Origin: Betaproteobacteria bacterium | GTDB taxonomy: Bacteria > Pseudomonadota > Gammaproteobacteria > Burkholderiales > Rhodocyclaceae | Length of the DNA: 64,000 nt | Assembly (NCBI GenBank): GCA_009777245.1 | Contig: WRMF01000001.1 | Span: forward strand, 112,270-176,269 | Direction of reading: 5' to 3' | Part shown: positions 40,770 to 49,757 of the stretch, one piece after another | Layout: every line of letters starts with the position of its first letter | Numbering within the stretch: the first letter of the stretch is position 1 | The notes under the pieces: generated by a model | Seen by the model: only the letters and a program-made list of their open reading frames with translations | Databases searched by the model: none | Told to the model about the DNA's origin: nothing | Translations under genes and position numbers: made by a program

Positions 40770-42022
40770 TTCAGTGATATCCATTGCATGGGATTGAGCG
40801 TCGCGCCTTGATGGCGAAGCTCGAAGTATAACCCTGTTTCGGCATGGCCGCCGCTATTGCCTGCTGATCCTATTGTTTCGCCCCCTTTCACCCGGTCGCC
40901 GACCTGCCGGTAAAGCGCGTCCGCATGACCGTAAACAGTCATATAGCCGCTGTCATGACTGACGATTATGAGATTGCCAAGGCCGCGCATCCATTCCGCG
41001 TACACCACCTGCCCGCCCGCAACAGCCTTGAATTCGTTGCCGCGCGGCGCGCTTATGAAAAGCCCTTTCCAGGTTCCGCCATCCTTGCGCGCCGCGCCGT
41101 AACGCGCCGTGATTTTTCCCTTGACCGGCAATGCCAAACTCCCTTTTAACTGTGAAAACTTGCCGGTAGTGGCGGTCGGCAGACGGGTATTTTCCGGCAC
41201 GTTCGCTTTTCCTTTCGTGTCTTGTCCGGCGGCGCGTCGAGCTTCCTGCTCCGCTTTTTTCCGCGCCGCAGCCGCTTTTTTCTCCTGTTCGGCAAGCAGG
41301 CGGGTCAACTGGTTTATTACCTGATTCAGGCGTTTTTCGTCTTTTTGCAGGGAGCCTATCTCTTTTCTCTGAGTCTGAATCTGTCCGGCGATACGCGCCA
41401 GAACATCCCGGTGCTCCTTTCTCCGCGCGAGCAAATTGGCATGTTCTTCTTCCTGCTGGCCTTTCACGACAGCAAGCTCGGCGGCCTTCTCTTCCGTCTC
41501 TTTCGCAAGCTGCCGCTGCCTTTGCATCGTGACGCGAATGTCGGCTATCAGGTCGGCGCGAGCCTGGGCAATGATGCGAAGATAGTAGAGATCACGCGCC
41601 AGAATATTGGGATCGTCGCCGTTCAGGAGTATTTCCAAAGCGCCGGGCGAACCCCGGATATACTGGCGATAAAGGAGAAGCTCCAAATGCTGTTGCTGCT
41701 GACCGCGCTCCTTTTCCAGCGCGGCGCTCTCCCTTTTCAAGTCGCGCATGGTGTTTTGCAGGCGCGTCTGTTCGCTCTTCAGCAAATTCAGTTGCCGCTG
41801 CGCCGTGGAAATCTGCTCTTCCGACCGCTTTAACTGGGTTGTGACATCCGCCCTGGATTCCTCGCTGGCGGATAATTCCTTTCGCAGCGCGTCAAGGCGT
41901 TGCCGCAATTCCCGCAAATCGCTTCTCTGCCGTTCGACTTCCGCCGCGCTCTCTGCATGGAGCAGGGGCGCGGCAAGACCGGCGGCGGCAAACACAAGGA
42001 CGGCAAAGAGAAAACGACGCAT
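40766..42022 (-). CDS. envC: Murein hydrolase activator EnvC-like, M23 domain
   Basis: EnvC activates cell-division amidases in the periplasm. The 418 residues start with a signal peptide (MRRFLFAVLVFAAAGLAAPL), then a long coiled coil (about 25-260) and a C-terminal LytM/M23 fold (about 310-418). In the fold the catalytic zinc ligands are not kept: the usual HxGxD stretch reads TWKGLFISAP and the last HxH reads GLYFELRH. It should therefore be an activator without its own peptidase activity, as in E. coli EnvC. It is coupled to ctpA. Confidence 0.93.
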   Translation of the reverse strand: MRRFLFAVLVFAAAGLAAPLLHAESAAEVERQRSDLRELRQRLDALRKELSASEESRADVTTQLKRSEEQISTAQRQLNLLKSEQTRLQNTMRDLKRESAALEKERGQQQQHLELLLYRQYIRGSPGALEILLNGDDPNILARDLYYLRIIAQARADLIADIRVTMQRQRQLAKETEEKAAELAVVKGQQEEEHANLLARRKEHRDVLARIAGQIQTQRKEIGSLQKDEKRLNQVINQLTRLLAEQEKKAAAARKKAEQEARRAAGQDTKGKANVPENTRLPTATTGKFSQLKGSLALPVKGKITARYGAARKDGGTWKGLFISAPRGNEFKAVAGGQVVYAEWMRGLGNLIIVSHDSGYMTVYGHADALYRQVGDRVKGGETIGSAGNSGGHAETGLYFELRHQGATLNPMQWISLK

Positions 42023-42060
42023 TTTAAGGAGAAAGGTGTCAGAAAGGGTTTTATTCTATA

Positions 42061-42528
42061 ATGTTCGCTTTTCATATCAAACATCCATCGGGGCTGCCAG
42101 TGTCTTTTTTTGAATTTGTCCAGAATCCTTTTAATGCCTTGTTGATCGCAATCGCCTTGATCAGCGGATTCATGCTGGTCTGGCCTGGCTTTCGCTCAGC
42201 GGGCAAGCGCGTAAATCCCAATCAGGCGATACAGCTTATCAACCATGAAAACGCTATCATCATTGATGTCCGCGAAGCGGGCGAATTCATGGCAAGCCAT
42301 CTGCCGGAAGCGAAGAACATCCCGTTAAAGGATCTGGATAGCCGCATGTCGGAACTGGAACCCTTGAAAGAAAAGAACCTGCTCTTCGTCTGCGCGTCCG
42401 GCGTTCGCGCCGGGCAGGCATCCTTTCGCCTTGAAAAACAAGGCTTTGCCCATATAAGTTGTCTGGACGGCGGAGTTGACGCTTGGAAGCGAGCAGGATT
42501 ACCCCTTATCAAGAGTCCGAAAAAATGA
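42061..42528 (+). CDS. Membrane-anchored rhodanese-like protein (copy 1)
   Basis: One N-terminal membrane segment (LLIAIALISGFMLVWPG) is followed by a rhodanese domain (residues 45-150) with IIIDVREAGEFMASHLPEA and the active-site loop CASGVRAGQ, whose cysteine is present. The family moves sulfane sulfur or acts as a sulfur carrier. The 155-residue gene begins the rhodanese-grxC-secB-gpsA order of betaproteobacteria. The second half is nearly repeated in the next gene. Confidence 0.9.
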   Translation: MFAFHIKHPSGLPVSFFEFVQNPFNALLIAIALISGFMLVWPGFRSAGKRVNPNQAIQLINHENAIIIDVREAGEFMASHLPEAKNIPLKDLDSRMSELEPLKEKNLLFVCASGVRAGQASFRLEKQGFAHISCLDGGVDAWKRAGLPLIKSPKK

Positions 42529-42639
42529 AGCTTACACGGACGCATAGCTCCTACTTCGCCTGCACCAGGCAACCAGAAATTGCAAAACGCGCAGGATGGG
42601 CAAAATCTGGCGTTCATGAACGAGCCGGGAGCTTATAAT

Positions 42640-43038
42640 ATGCGTCGCATGGGATTTGTCCTGTTTCTCCTTTTGCTCGACGGACACATGGCGCACGCGA
42701 ATGACTTTCGCTCTGCTTGCCGACCCGTTGATCCCCATCAGGCGATACAGCTTATCAACCATGAAGGAGCGATCATCATTGATGTCCGCGAAGCGCATGA
42801 ATTCATGGCAAGTCATATGCCGGAAGCGGAGAACATCCCGCTCACGGAATTGGATAGCCGCATGTCGGAACTGGAACCTTTGAAAGAAAAGAATTTGCTA
42901 CTCGTCTGCGCATCTGGCGTTCGCACCGAGCAGGCGTCTTCCCGCCTTGAAAAACAAGGCTTCGCCCATGTACGCTGTTTGGAAGGCGGAGTCAACTCTT
43001 GGCAACGCGCCGGATTGCCTCTTAGGAGCCAGAAATGA
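42640..43038 (+). CDS. Periplasmic rhodanese-like protein (tandem copy 2)
   Basis: The ATG at 42640 follows GGGAG and gives a signal peptide (MRRMGFVLFLLLLDGHMAHA), so this copy should be exported, unlike its membrane-anchored neighbour. The rhodanese domain of 132 residues total repeats copy 1 almost word for word: HQAIQLINHEGAIIIDVREA, SRMSELEPLKEKNLL and CASGVRTEQ with the catalytic cysteine. Domain identity is high in DNA too, which indicates a recent tandem duplication followed by a change of N-terminus. Its stop overlaps grxC by 4 bp. Confidence 0.88.
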   Translation: MRRMGFVLFLLLLDGHMAHANDFRSACRPVDPHQAIQLINHEGAIIIDVREAHEFMASHMPEAENIPLTELDSRMSELEPLKEKNLLLVCASGVRTEQASSRLEKQGFAHVRCLEGGVNSWQRAGLPLRSQK

Positions 43039-43292
43039 AGCATGTACGAATGTATACCACAGCCAATTGCCCATATTGCGTTCGTGCCAGGCAGTTGCTT
43101 GATGAACGAGGCGCGCGCGAGATAGAGGAAATTCGCGTTGATCTCGACCCTGAAGCGGCTGAGGCCATGCAAAAGGAAACGAATCGCCGCACCGTGCCAC
43201 AGATTTTTATCGGCGATACCCATGTCGGCGGCTGTGACGATCTGTACGCACTGGATCGCGAAGGCGGTCTCGTCCCGCTTCTGCAAGAATAA
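43035..43292 (+). CDS. grxC: Glutaredoxin 3
   Basis: This 85-residue dithiol glutaredoxin has the active site NCPYCVRA, the cis-proline TVPQIFIGDTHVGG and the glycine pair GGCDDLYAL that binds glutathione. It reduces protein disulfides such as ribonucleotide reductase. It overlaps the second rhodanese by 4 bp and precedes secB by 24 bp. Confidence 0.96.
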   Translation: MKHVRMYTTANCPYCVRARQLLDERGAREIEEIRVDLDPEAAEAMQKETNRRTVPQIFIGDTHVGGCDDLYALDREGGLVPLLQE

Positions 43293-43316
43293 ACATTACT
43301 ACCCAAGGAAACCGCA

Positions 43317-43817
43317 ATGACCCAGGAAAAAGCATCAGACGCGCAAGCAGACGCACAAGATACGCAACCCGTATTTCTGCTCGAAAAAATCTATGTGCAC
43401 GACCTTTCACTCGAGGTTCCCAACGCTCCCGGCGTCTTTCTGGAGCAGGGCGAGCCGCGTATTGACATTCAACTGAACAATGTCGGCTCGCACATTCAGG
43501 GAAATCTGTTCAATTCCATACTGACCGTGACCGTAAGCGCGAAGCTGGAAGAAAAAACAGTATTTCTCGTGGAAGTGAAGCAAGCCGGAATTTTCAGGAT
43601 GCAGAACATTCCTTCGGGAGAAATCGAGCCGCTGCTTGCCGTTGCCTGTCCCACCATCCTTTTGCCATACGCCCGCGAGGCCGTGTCCGAAGCCACGATG
43701 CGCGCCGGTTTCCCGCCCGTATACCTGCAACCTGTAAATTTTGACGCGATTTATCGCGCCCAGTTGCAGGAGCGACAAGCCAAAAACGCGCAAAACGCGC
43801 CGGATGTGCAGCATTAA
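43317..43817 (+). CDS. secB: Protein-export chaperone SecB
   Basis: SecB holds preproteins unfolded and delivers them to SecA. It has 166 residues, with an acidic and glutamine-rich lead, then FLLEKIYVHDLSLEVPNAPG and the C-terminal LLPYAREAVSEATMRAGFPP and PVNFDAIYRAQL. The grxC-secB-gpsA order is widely conserved in proteobacteria. Confidence 0.97.
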   Translation: MTQEKASDAQADAQDTQPVFLLEKIYVHDLSLEVPNAPGVFLEQGEPRIDIQLNNVGSHIQGNLFNSILTVTVSAKLEEKTVFLVEVKQAGIFRMQNIPSGEIEPLLAVACPTILLPYAREAVSEATMRAGFPPVYLQPVNFDAIYRAQLQERQAKNAQNAPDVQH

Positions 43818-43851
43818 GCGTTCATGAACCCCGGTGCGCCTGGAGATTGAT

Positions 43852-44292
43852 ATGTATCGCATACGATTTTCCCTGTTGTTCCTCTTTCTGTGCGTAAACA
43901 TCGCGCATGCGCTTGAATTTCGCTCCGTCTCCGTGCCGGTCGCCATCTTTTACGACGCGCCTTCCGTTCAGGGGAAAAAACTTTATCTGGTCAGGGAAGG
44001 CACACCGCTGGAAGTCCTGGTGCAGATAGAAGGATGGACAAAGGTGCGCGACGCGGAAGGCACGATTGCCTGGATCGAGCGCGGCGCGTTGTCGCTTCGC
44101 CGTACCGCCATAGTCATCAGCGATGTGGCATACGTCAGAAAAAGCGCGAATGATGACGCGCCGATTGTGTTCACTGCGGAAAAATGGCTGGTTCTTGACT
44201 TGCTGAAAGACAGTCCGCCCGGCTGGGCAAATGTCCGCCATCGTGATGGCGTGGGCGGATTCGTGCGCCTCGGCAACGTTTGGGGATTATGA
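43852..44292 (+). CDS. Secreted bacterial SH3-like domain protein
   Basis: The ATG at 43852 follows GGAG and gives a signal peptide (MYRIRFSLLFLFLCVNIAHA). The mature part holds two SH3-like repeats: VREGTPLEVLVQIEGWTKVR with DAEGTIAWIE, and then VFTAEKWLVLDLLKDSPPGW with VRHRDGVGGFVR. Such proteins occur between secB and gpsA in betaproteobacteria. They may bind the cell wall; the function is unknown. The stop overlaps the gpsA start (ATGA). Confidence 0.85.
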   Translation: MYRIRFSLLFLFLCVNIAHALEFRSVSVPVAIFYDAPSVQGKKLYLVREGTPLEVLVQIEGWTKVRDAEGTIAWIERGALSLRRTAIVISDVAYVRKSANDDAPIVFTAEKWLVLDLLKDSPPGWANVRHRDGVGGFVRLGNVWGL

Positions 44293-45290
44293 AAATCTCC
44301 ATCCTTGCGGCAGGCGCGTGGGGCAGCGCCCTGGCGCTGGCCTTTGCCCGCCATCACGCCGTAACCCTGTGGGCGAATGAGACGGATGTCGCCCTTGAAA
44401 TCGCGGCGACTCGTGAAAATCGCCGCTTTTTGCCCGGATTCGTTTTTCCTGAAACCATTCTAGCCACCAATGACCTTGCGGCGGCGCTCCTTCAGTCCGA
44501 CCTGATTATCATCGCAACCCCTATCGCGGGATTGCGTTCCACCCTGGCCCTGATTCTGAAACATTACGCGGACTGTCTCCCCTCGCCGATCATCTGGGTT
44601 TGCAAGGGGTTTGAGGCGGAGAGCGGAAAATTGCCGCACAATGTTCTGGAAGAAGTTTTTTCCGATCCTTTACGTCGTCCGTCTCACGGGGCGCTATCCG
44701 GCCCCAGTTTTGCCCAGGATGTCGCCGCCGGACTGCCTACCGCCATTACATGCGCCTCAAACGACATGGACTTTGCCCGCCGGATTGCGGCTGATCTGCA
44801 CAACAATACGTTACGCATCTATGCCAGCGATGATCTGGTCGGCGTTGAGACCGGCGGCGCATTGAAAAACATTCTCGCCATTGCCACCGGCATTTCTGAC
44901 GGTCTGTCGCTGGGCGACAACGCCCGCGCCGCCCTGATGACGAGGGGACTTGCGGAAATGTCCCGTATGGGAGAAGCTCTGGGCGGGAAGAAAAGCACCT
45001 TTCTCGGCCTTGCTGGCGCGGGCGATCTCATTCTCACCTGCACCGGCAATCTTTCCCGCAATCGCGCGGTCGGGTTGAAATTGGCAGCGGGCAAGTCTTT
45101 GCCCGATATTCTGGCTGAATTGGGACATGTCGCCGAAGGTGTCTCAACCGCGCTGGAAGCGGAACGCCTTGCCGTAAAACTTGGCATTGATATGCCGATT
45201 ACCCAGGCTGTCTCCTCGATTCTGCGCGGCGCGCTTTCTCCGCATGAAGCCGCCGCCGCTCTTCTCGCCAGAAATCCAGCCGAAGAATAA
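44289..45290 (+). CDS. gpsA: Glycerol-3-phosphate dehydrogenase [NAD(P)+]
   Basis: GpsA makes glycerol-3-phosphate for phospholipids. The 333 residues begin MKISILAAGAWGSALALAFA, a Rossmann motif in which alanine replaces the first glycine of the usual GxGxxG. LSGPSFAQDVAAGLPTAIT and GALKNILAIATGISDGLSLG carry the catalytic lysine, and GLAGAGDLILTCTGNLSRNR is also typical. It is coupled to the SH3 gene and ends this operon. Confidence 0.96.
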   Translation: MKISILAAGAWGSALALAFARHHAVTLWANETDVALEIAATRENRRFLPGFVFPETILATNDLAAALLQSDLIIIATPIAGLRSTLALILKHYADCLPSPIIWVCKGFEAESGKLPHNVLEEVFSDPLRRPSHGALSGPSFAQDVAAGLPTAITCASNDMDFARRIAADLHNNTLRIYASDDLVGVETGGALKNILAIATGISDGLSLGDNARAALMTRGLAEMSRMGEALGGKKSTFLGLAGAGDLILTCTGNLSRNRAVGLKLAAGKSLPDILAELGHVAEGVSTALEAERLAVKLGIDMPITQAVSSILRGALSPHEAAAALLARNPAEE

Positions 45291-45493
45291 TTACTCCATT
45301 GAGGACTCTCTGTAGAGCTTAAGAACACCAGGGGCGAGGTAATCTGGCCGAAATAGACCGCCGCGAGCGAAGACCAGGAGAACGCGCGATAGTAATACGC
45401 GGCAAAAGACAGAGCGAGCTTCCCCCCGCCGCATCAATGCTTTATAGTTCGTGTCTGTGCTTGTCGGGCATGGTCGAAAACAATCAGGCTCTT
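45291..45493. other. Spacer upstream of greA
   Basis: I see no convincing gene. The minus strand has a short open stretch without family character. carAB, which often precede greA in betaproteobacteria, are absent. Confidence 0.4.
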
Positions 45494-45534
45494 CCGCCGG
45501 AAAATCATATCTTGCAAGGTTTCCGGCGGTTTTT
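45494..45534 (+). terminator. Intrinsic terminator in the greA leader
   Basis: A perfect 10-bp stem CCGCCGGAAA/TTTCCGGCGG (45494-45503 with 45520-45529) is followed by TTTTT, 28 bp before the greA ATG. In E. coli an early terminator in the greA leader produces GraL RNAs, so this may be an attenuator and not the end of gpsA. Confidence 0.8.
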
Positions 45535-45562
45535 GCGATTATATGAACGGAGCAGGAAAATC

Positions 45563-46039
45563 ATGAGCAAGGTTCTTCTTACACCTACGGGGGCTGAAAG
45601 GCTGCGGGCGGAATTGCACCGCCTGAAAACCGTCGAGCGTCCCGAAATCATTGCGGCCATTGCAGAAGCGCGCTCGCACGGCGACCTTTCGGAAAACGCG
45701 GAATATGACGCCGCCCGCGAGCGGCAGGGCTTCATTGAGGGAAGAATCAAGGAAGTGGAAAATAAACTTGCCGCCGCCCAAGTCGTTGACCCCAAACTCC
45801 TGAACGCCAGCGGCTGTTGCGTATTCGGCGCGACGGTGGAAATAGAGGACCTGGACTCCGGCAAGACTGTCGCTTACCAAATAGTCGGCGAAGACGAGGC
45901 GGACTTCAAGGAAAGCAAAATTTCGGTGAACTCGCCTATCGGTCGCGCCCTGATCGGAAAATACGCCGACGATATTGTGGAAGTTGAAGCTCCGGGCGGC
46001 AGGCGGGAATTTCAGATACTCAAGGTGCGTTACGAATAA
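45563..46039 (+). CDS. greA: Transcription elongation factor GreA
   Basis: GreA rescues backtracked RNA polymerase by stimulating cleavage of the RNA end. The ATG at 45563 follows AGGA and gives 158 residues. The coiled-coil tip holds the acidic pair in [19 protein letters not shown]. The C-terminal FKBP-like domain has [21 protein letters not shown] leader terminator precedes it, and a DUF4149 gene follows 3 bp on, as in many betaproteobacteria. Confidence 0.97.
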   Translation: MSKVLLTPTGAERLRAELHRLKTVERPEIIAAIAEARSHGDLSENAEYDAARERQGFIEGRIKEVENKLAAAQVVDPKLLNASGCCVFGATVEIEDLDSGKTVAYQIVGEDEADFKESKISVNSPIGRALIGKYADDIVEVEAPGGRREFQILKVRYE

Positions 46040-46042
46040 CCC

Positions 46043-46501
46043 ATGCGCCGCCTTGCAAATCTCTTGTTTCAGGTCGTTCTGACCGCATGGGCGGGCTGTT
46101 TGTGGACTATCGGCTTTCTGGTTGTCCCCGTCCTTTTTTACACATTGGGGAGCGCGCCTGCCGGACAAATCGCAGGCGCGCTCTTTATCGTCTCCGGCTG
46201 GGCATCAATCGCGGCAGGCTCTTACCTTGCTCTCTTTCTCTTCGTCCGGCAAAGGCGTGTCTGGAGAACTTTGGCTCTCTGGCTAATCGCTCTGATGCTT
46301 ATCCTGACTGCCGTCAACCTTTTCGGGATTCAGCCGACGATGGCACAAATGAAGCTGGATGCCCTGCCGCTTGGCGTTATGGACAGTCCGCTACGCGACC
46401 GCTTTGTCGCCTGGCACGGCATTTCCAGCTCCCTCTACCTTCTGAAAAGCCTGCTTGCTCTGGGTTTGGTGTTGCGCATGGGCTGGAAGTGGGAGCCGTA
46501 G
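46043..46501 (+). CDS. DUF4149-family membrane protein
   Basis: The 152 residues contain four membrane segments (for example LFQVVLTAWAGCLWTIGFLV and ALWLIALMLILTAVNLFGIQ). The conserved WHGISSSLYLLKSLLALGLV marks the DUF4149 family, found next to greA in betaproteobacteria. The function is unknown. The gene starts 3 bp after greA, so the two are cotranscribed. Confidence 0.88.
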   Translation: MRRLANLLFQVVLTAWAGCLWTIGFLVVPVLFYTLGSAPAGQIAGALFIVSGWASIAAGSYLALFLFVRQRRVWRTLALWLIALMLILTAVNLFGIQPTMAQMKLDALPLGVMDSPLRDRFVAWHGISSSLYLLKSLLALGLVLRMGWKWEP

Positions 46502-46690
46502 CCTTACCGACTTGCATCCCCGCTTGCCGGAAAAAGTTCCACTTTCAAAAGCTCCCCTTTCCCGAAGCGAAAAACCCGCCGATTAAAGGAAAATTCACAT
46601 CCCCTTCGCTTCGTGTAATAATGAGGCATGGTTAGTCACCCTGGCTCCAGATTGGGGGACGCCTGAACGCGAATCTCGATTGCCTCGCCA
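46502..46690. other. Spacer between DUF4149 gene and hairpin element
   Basis: No gene, tRNA or clear terminator is visible. The hydrogenase promoter must lie here or in the following element, but I could not identify it. Confidence 0.35.
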
Positions 46691-46816
46691 TGAACACGGG
46701 TCCCGCTTCTCTCCGCCATTTATGGCGGAGAGAAGCGAGACAAAGCGTAACAGGGAGCCGAAGGCTCCCCAAGACCGTATCGAGGAATCCCCTGCCTGCA
46801 GGCAGGGGTGACTCAA
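46691..46816 (+). repeat. 126-bp hairpin element, copy C (IS200/IS605 right-end / omega-RNA-like)
   Basis: It starts TGAACACGGG and ends CCCCTGCCTGCAGGCAGGGG then TGACTCAA. The first stem is perfect (CGCTTCTCTCCGCC with GGCGGAGAGAAGCG, loop ATTTAT); a second stem GGAGCC/GGCTCC follows. It lies directly upstream of hyaA, so it is probably in the hydrogenase leader. Confidence 0.62.
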
Positions 46817-46869
46817 TGACAAGGATTGCGCCTGATGCGTGTTTACACCCTAACATACAGGGAAACGTC

Positions 46870-47949
46870 ATGACAGAAACATTCTACGAAGCGTTGCGTC
46901 GCAAGGGCATCACCCGACGCAGCTTTCTGAAATTTTGCAGCCTGACCGCGACTTCGCTCGGTCTTTCCGCAGGCGCGGCGTCACAAATCGCAAAGGCGAT
47001 GGAGACAAAACCACGCATTCCTGTCCTGTGGCTGCACGGTCTGGAGTGCACCTGCTGCACTGAATCCTTCATCCGCTCGGCTCACCCCTTGACCAGCGAC
47101 GTGGTTCTTTCCATGCTCTCGCTCGACTACAACGACACCCTGATGGTCGCCGCCGGTCAGCGAGCGGAAGAAATAATCGAGACGGTCAGGAAAAAATACA
47201 AGGACAATTACATCGTCGCGGTGGAGGGCAATCCGCCTCTGGGCGAGAACGGGATGTTCTGTATCCAGGGCGGACGGTCTTTCGTGGAAAAGTTAAAGGA
47301 AACATGCGCCGACGCAAAAGCCGTCATCGCCTGGGGTTCCTGCGCCTCATACGGCTGCGTTCAAGCCGCGCGCCCCAATCCGACCCAGGCCACTCCCATA
47401 AAGAAAGTAATCCGCGACAAGCCTATCATCAATGTGCCGGGCTGTCCGCCCATCGCCGAGGTCATGACCGGCGTGATAACTTACCTTCTGACATTCGAGC
47501 ATATACCGTCGCTGGATCGGCAAGGGCGTCCGCGCATGTTTTACGGGCAGCGCATCCACGATAAATGCTATCGGCGCGGGCATTTCGACGCCGGGCAATT
47601 CGTCGAAAAATGGGATGACGATCCCGCCCGAATGGGCTTTTGCCTGTACAAAATGGGCTGCAAGGGGCCGACCACTTACAACGCCTGCTCGTCAATGCGC
47701 TGGAACGGCGGCGTTTCCTGGCCTGTCCAGTCCGGTCACGGCTGCCTCGGCTGCTCGGAAGACGGATTCTGGGACAAGGGCAGTTTCTATGATCGGGTAA
47801 CAGGCATCCACCAATTCGGCATCGAGGCCAGCGCCGACACAATCGGCAAAGCCATAGCCATCGGCACGGGCGCAGGCATTGCGGCGCACGCGGCAATTAC
47901 CGCCTTGACCCGCATCCGTAGTTCCAAAAAACAGGGAGAAACGGCATGA
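46870..47949 (+). CDS. hyaA: [NiFe] uptake hydrogenase small subunit (six-cysteine, O2-tolerant type)
   Basis: The small subunit carries the iron-sulfur relay of a membrane-bound hydrogen-oxidising enzyme. The 359 residues start at 46870 with a twin-arginine signal (RRSFLK at 16-21). The proximal cluster region has [10 protein letters not shown] (Cys60, 62, 63), [12 protein letters not shown] (Cys158, 163) and GCPP (Cys192). The two extra cysteines, 62 and 163, mark the [4Fe-3S] cluster of oxygen-tolerant group 1 enzymes such as E. coli Hyd-1. A C-terminal hydrophobic helix anchors it to the membrane. It overlaps hyaB by 4 bp. Confidence 0.96.
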   Translation: MTETFYEALRRKGITRRSFLKFCSLTATSLGLSAGAASQIAKAMETKPRIPVLWLHGLECTCCTESFIRSAHPLTSDVVLSMLSLDYNDTLMVAAGQRAEEIIETVRKKYKDNYIVAVEGNPPLGENGMFCIQGGRSFVEKLKETCADAKAVIAWGSCASYGCVQAARPNPTQATPIKKVIRDKPIINVPGCPPIAEVMTGVITYLLTFEHIPSLDRQGRPRMFYGQRIHDKCYRRGHFDAGQFVEKWDDDPARMGFCLYKMGCKGPTTYNACSSMRWNGGVSWPVQSGHGCLGCSEDGFWDKGSFYDRVTGIHQFGIEASADTIGKAIAIGTGAGIAAHAAITALTRIRSSKKQGETA

Positions 47950-49730
47950 GCGAGAAATTCAAACTCGACAACTCCGGTCGCCGCCTCGTAGTCGATCCGG
48001 TCAGCCGCATCGAGGGACACTTGCGGGTGGAAGTGAATCTGGACAAAAACAACGTAATTCGAAATGCCGTCTCCACCGGAACCATGTGGCGCGGTCTGGA
48101 AGTTATCCTGAAAGGGCGCGACCCGCGCGACGCCTGGGCATTCACCGAACGTATCTGCGGCGTCTGCACCGGCACGCACGCGCTTACTTCCGTGCGGGCA
48201 GTCGAAGACGCGCTTTCCATCCAGATTCCGGAAAACGCCCACTTGATCCGCAACATCATGCAGCTTAACCTGATAACCCATGATCATTTAGTGCACTTCT
48301 ATCATCTGCATGCGCTTGACTGGGTTGATGTGATCTCCGCGCTGAAGGCTGATCCGAAAAAGACTTCCGAATTGGCGCAAGGCATTTCTTCCTGGCCGCT
48401 GTCTTCGCCCGGATATTTCCGCGATGTGCAAGGCCGCCTGCAAAAGTTCATGGACAGCGGGCAACTGGGCATCTTCTCCAATGCCTATTGGGGCAATCCC
48501 GCCTACAAGTTGCCGCCGGAAGCCAATCTGCTCGCCTTCACCCATTATCTGGAGGCGCTTGACTTCCAAAAGGAAATTGTCAAGGTTCATGCCGTCTTCG
48601 GGGGCAAGAATCCGCACCCGAACTGGCTGGTAGGCGGCGTGCCCTGTCCCATCAACCTGCAAGGAACCGGCGCGGTCGGCGCGCTCAACATGGAACGCTT
48701 GAATCTCGTCAAAAGCATCATTGACCAGTGCGCGACCTTCGTTGAGCAGGTCTATATCCCCGATCTTCTCGCCATCGCCTCTTTCTACAAGGATTGGCTC
48801 TACGGCGGCGGAATCGCGGGCGAGGCGCTTTTGTCCTACGGCGACATTCCCGACCGCGCCAATGACCATTCCCCTGAAAACCTGCTCCTGCCGCGCGGCG
48901 CGATCATCGGCGGTAATCTTGGCGAGATCCACCCGGTCAATCTTGCCGATCCGGAGCAGATTCAGGAATTCGTCACCCATTCCTGGTACAAATACCCGGA
49001 CGAGAGCCGGGGTCTGCATCCTTTTGACGGCGTGACCGACCCCGATTTTTCGCTCGGCCCCAATACCAAGGGCAGCAAAACACGGATCGAGGCTCTTGAT
49101 GAAGCCGGGAAATACTCATGGATCAAGGCTCCGCGCTGGCGCGGCAACGCGATGGAAGTAGGCCCCCTCGCGCGGATGGTCATGGCGTACCAACAACCGG
49201 CGCGTTACCCCTTCATCAAGGAGACTATTGATAACGTGCTTAAAAAGCTGAACCTGCCGGTCACTGCCCTTTTCTCCACCCTGGGACGCACCGCCGCGCG
49301 CGGCATTGAGACGCTCTACTGCGCCAGGTTGCAACAACAGATGTTCGACCGCTTGCTAAGAAATCTCAAGGCAGGCGATACCAACACCGCCGACATCAGC
49401 AAATGGAATCCCGGCGCCTGGCCTGCCGAAGCGCAGGGTGTTGGCTTTACCGAAGCGCCGCGCGGCGCGCTGGGTCATTGGATCAAGATCAAAAACGGCA
49501 AAATTGACGCTTATCAGTGTGTTGTGCCTACCACCTGGAACGGCTCGCCGCGCTGCCCCAACGGACAGATTGGCGCGTTCGAGGCAAGCCTTCTCGACAC
49601 GCCGCTGGCAAAGGCCGACGAGCCGCTGGAGATTCTGCGAACCCTGCATTCCTTTGACCCTTGTCTTGCCTGCGCCAGCCATGTGATAAGCCCGGACGGG
49701 CAGGAAATGGCCACGGTCAAGGTGCGCTAG
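47946..49730 (+). CDS. hyaB: [NiFe] uptake hydrogenase large subunit
   Basis: This subunit holds the Ni-Fe(CN)2(CO) site that splits hydrogen. The 594 residues contain the first ligand motif [10 protein letters not shown] (Cys71 and Cys74) and the last one [10 protein letters not shown] (Cys573 and Cys576). In the family the chain is cut after the histidine of that motif, here His579, once nickel is in place. The tail [15 protein letters not shown] is that removable peptide. The protease (HyaD/HupD) and hyp genes needed for maturation are not in the window. Confidence 0.97.
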   Translation: MSEKFKLDNSGRRLVVDPVSRIEGHLRVEVNLDKNNVIRNAVSTGTMWRGLEVILKGRDPRDAWAFTERICGVCTGTHALTSVRAVEDALSIQIPENAHLIRNIMQLNLITHDHLVHFYHLHALDWVDVISALKADPKKTSELAQGISSWPLSSPGYFRDVQGRLQKFMDSGQLGIFSNAYWGNPAYKLPPEANLLAFTHYLEALDFQKEIVKVHAVFGGKNPHPNWLVGGVPCPINLQGTGAVGALNMERLNLVKSIIDQCATFVEQVYIPDLLAIASFYKDWLYGGGIAGEALLSYGDIPDRANDHSPENLLLPRGAIIGGNLGEIHPVNLADPEQIQEFVTHSWYKYPDESRGLHPFDGVTDPDFSLGPNTKGSKTRIEALDEAGKYSWIKAPRWRGNAMEVGPLARMVMAYQQPARYPFIKETIDNVLKKLNLPVTALFSTLGRTAARGIETLYCARLQQQMFDRLLRNLKAGDTNTADISKWNPGAWPAEAQGVGFTEAPRGALGHWIKIKNGKIDAYQCVVPTTWNGSPRCPNGQIGAFEASLLDTPLAKADEPLEILRTLHSFDPCLACASHVISPDGQEMATVKVR

Positions 49731-49757
49731 GCGCTTTGCCGTTGAAAGGACAAAACC

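Noticed and set aside
45300..45440. Short minus-strand frame ([20 protein letters not shown]) between gpsA and greA
   Set aside because: No ribosome site, no recognisable family and it runs into the gpsA antisense; I treat the stretch as non-coding.
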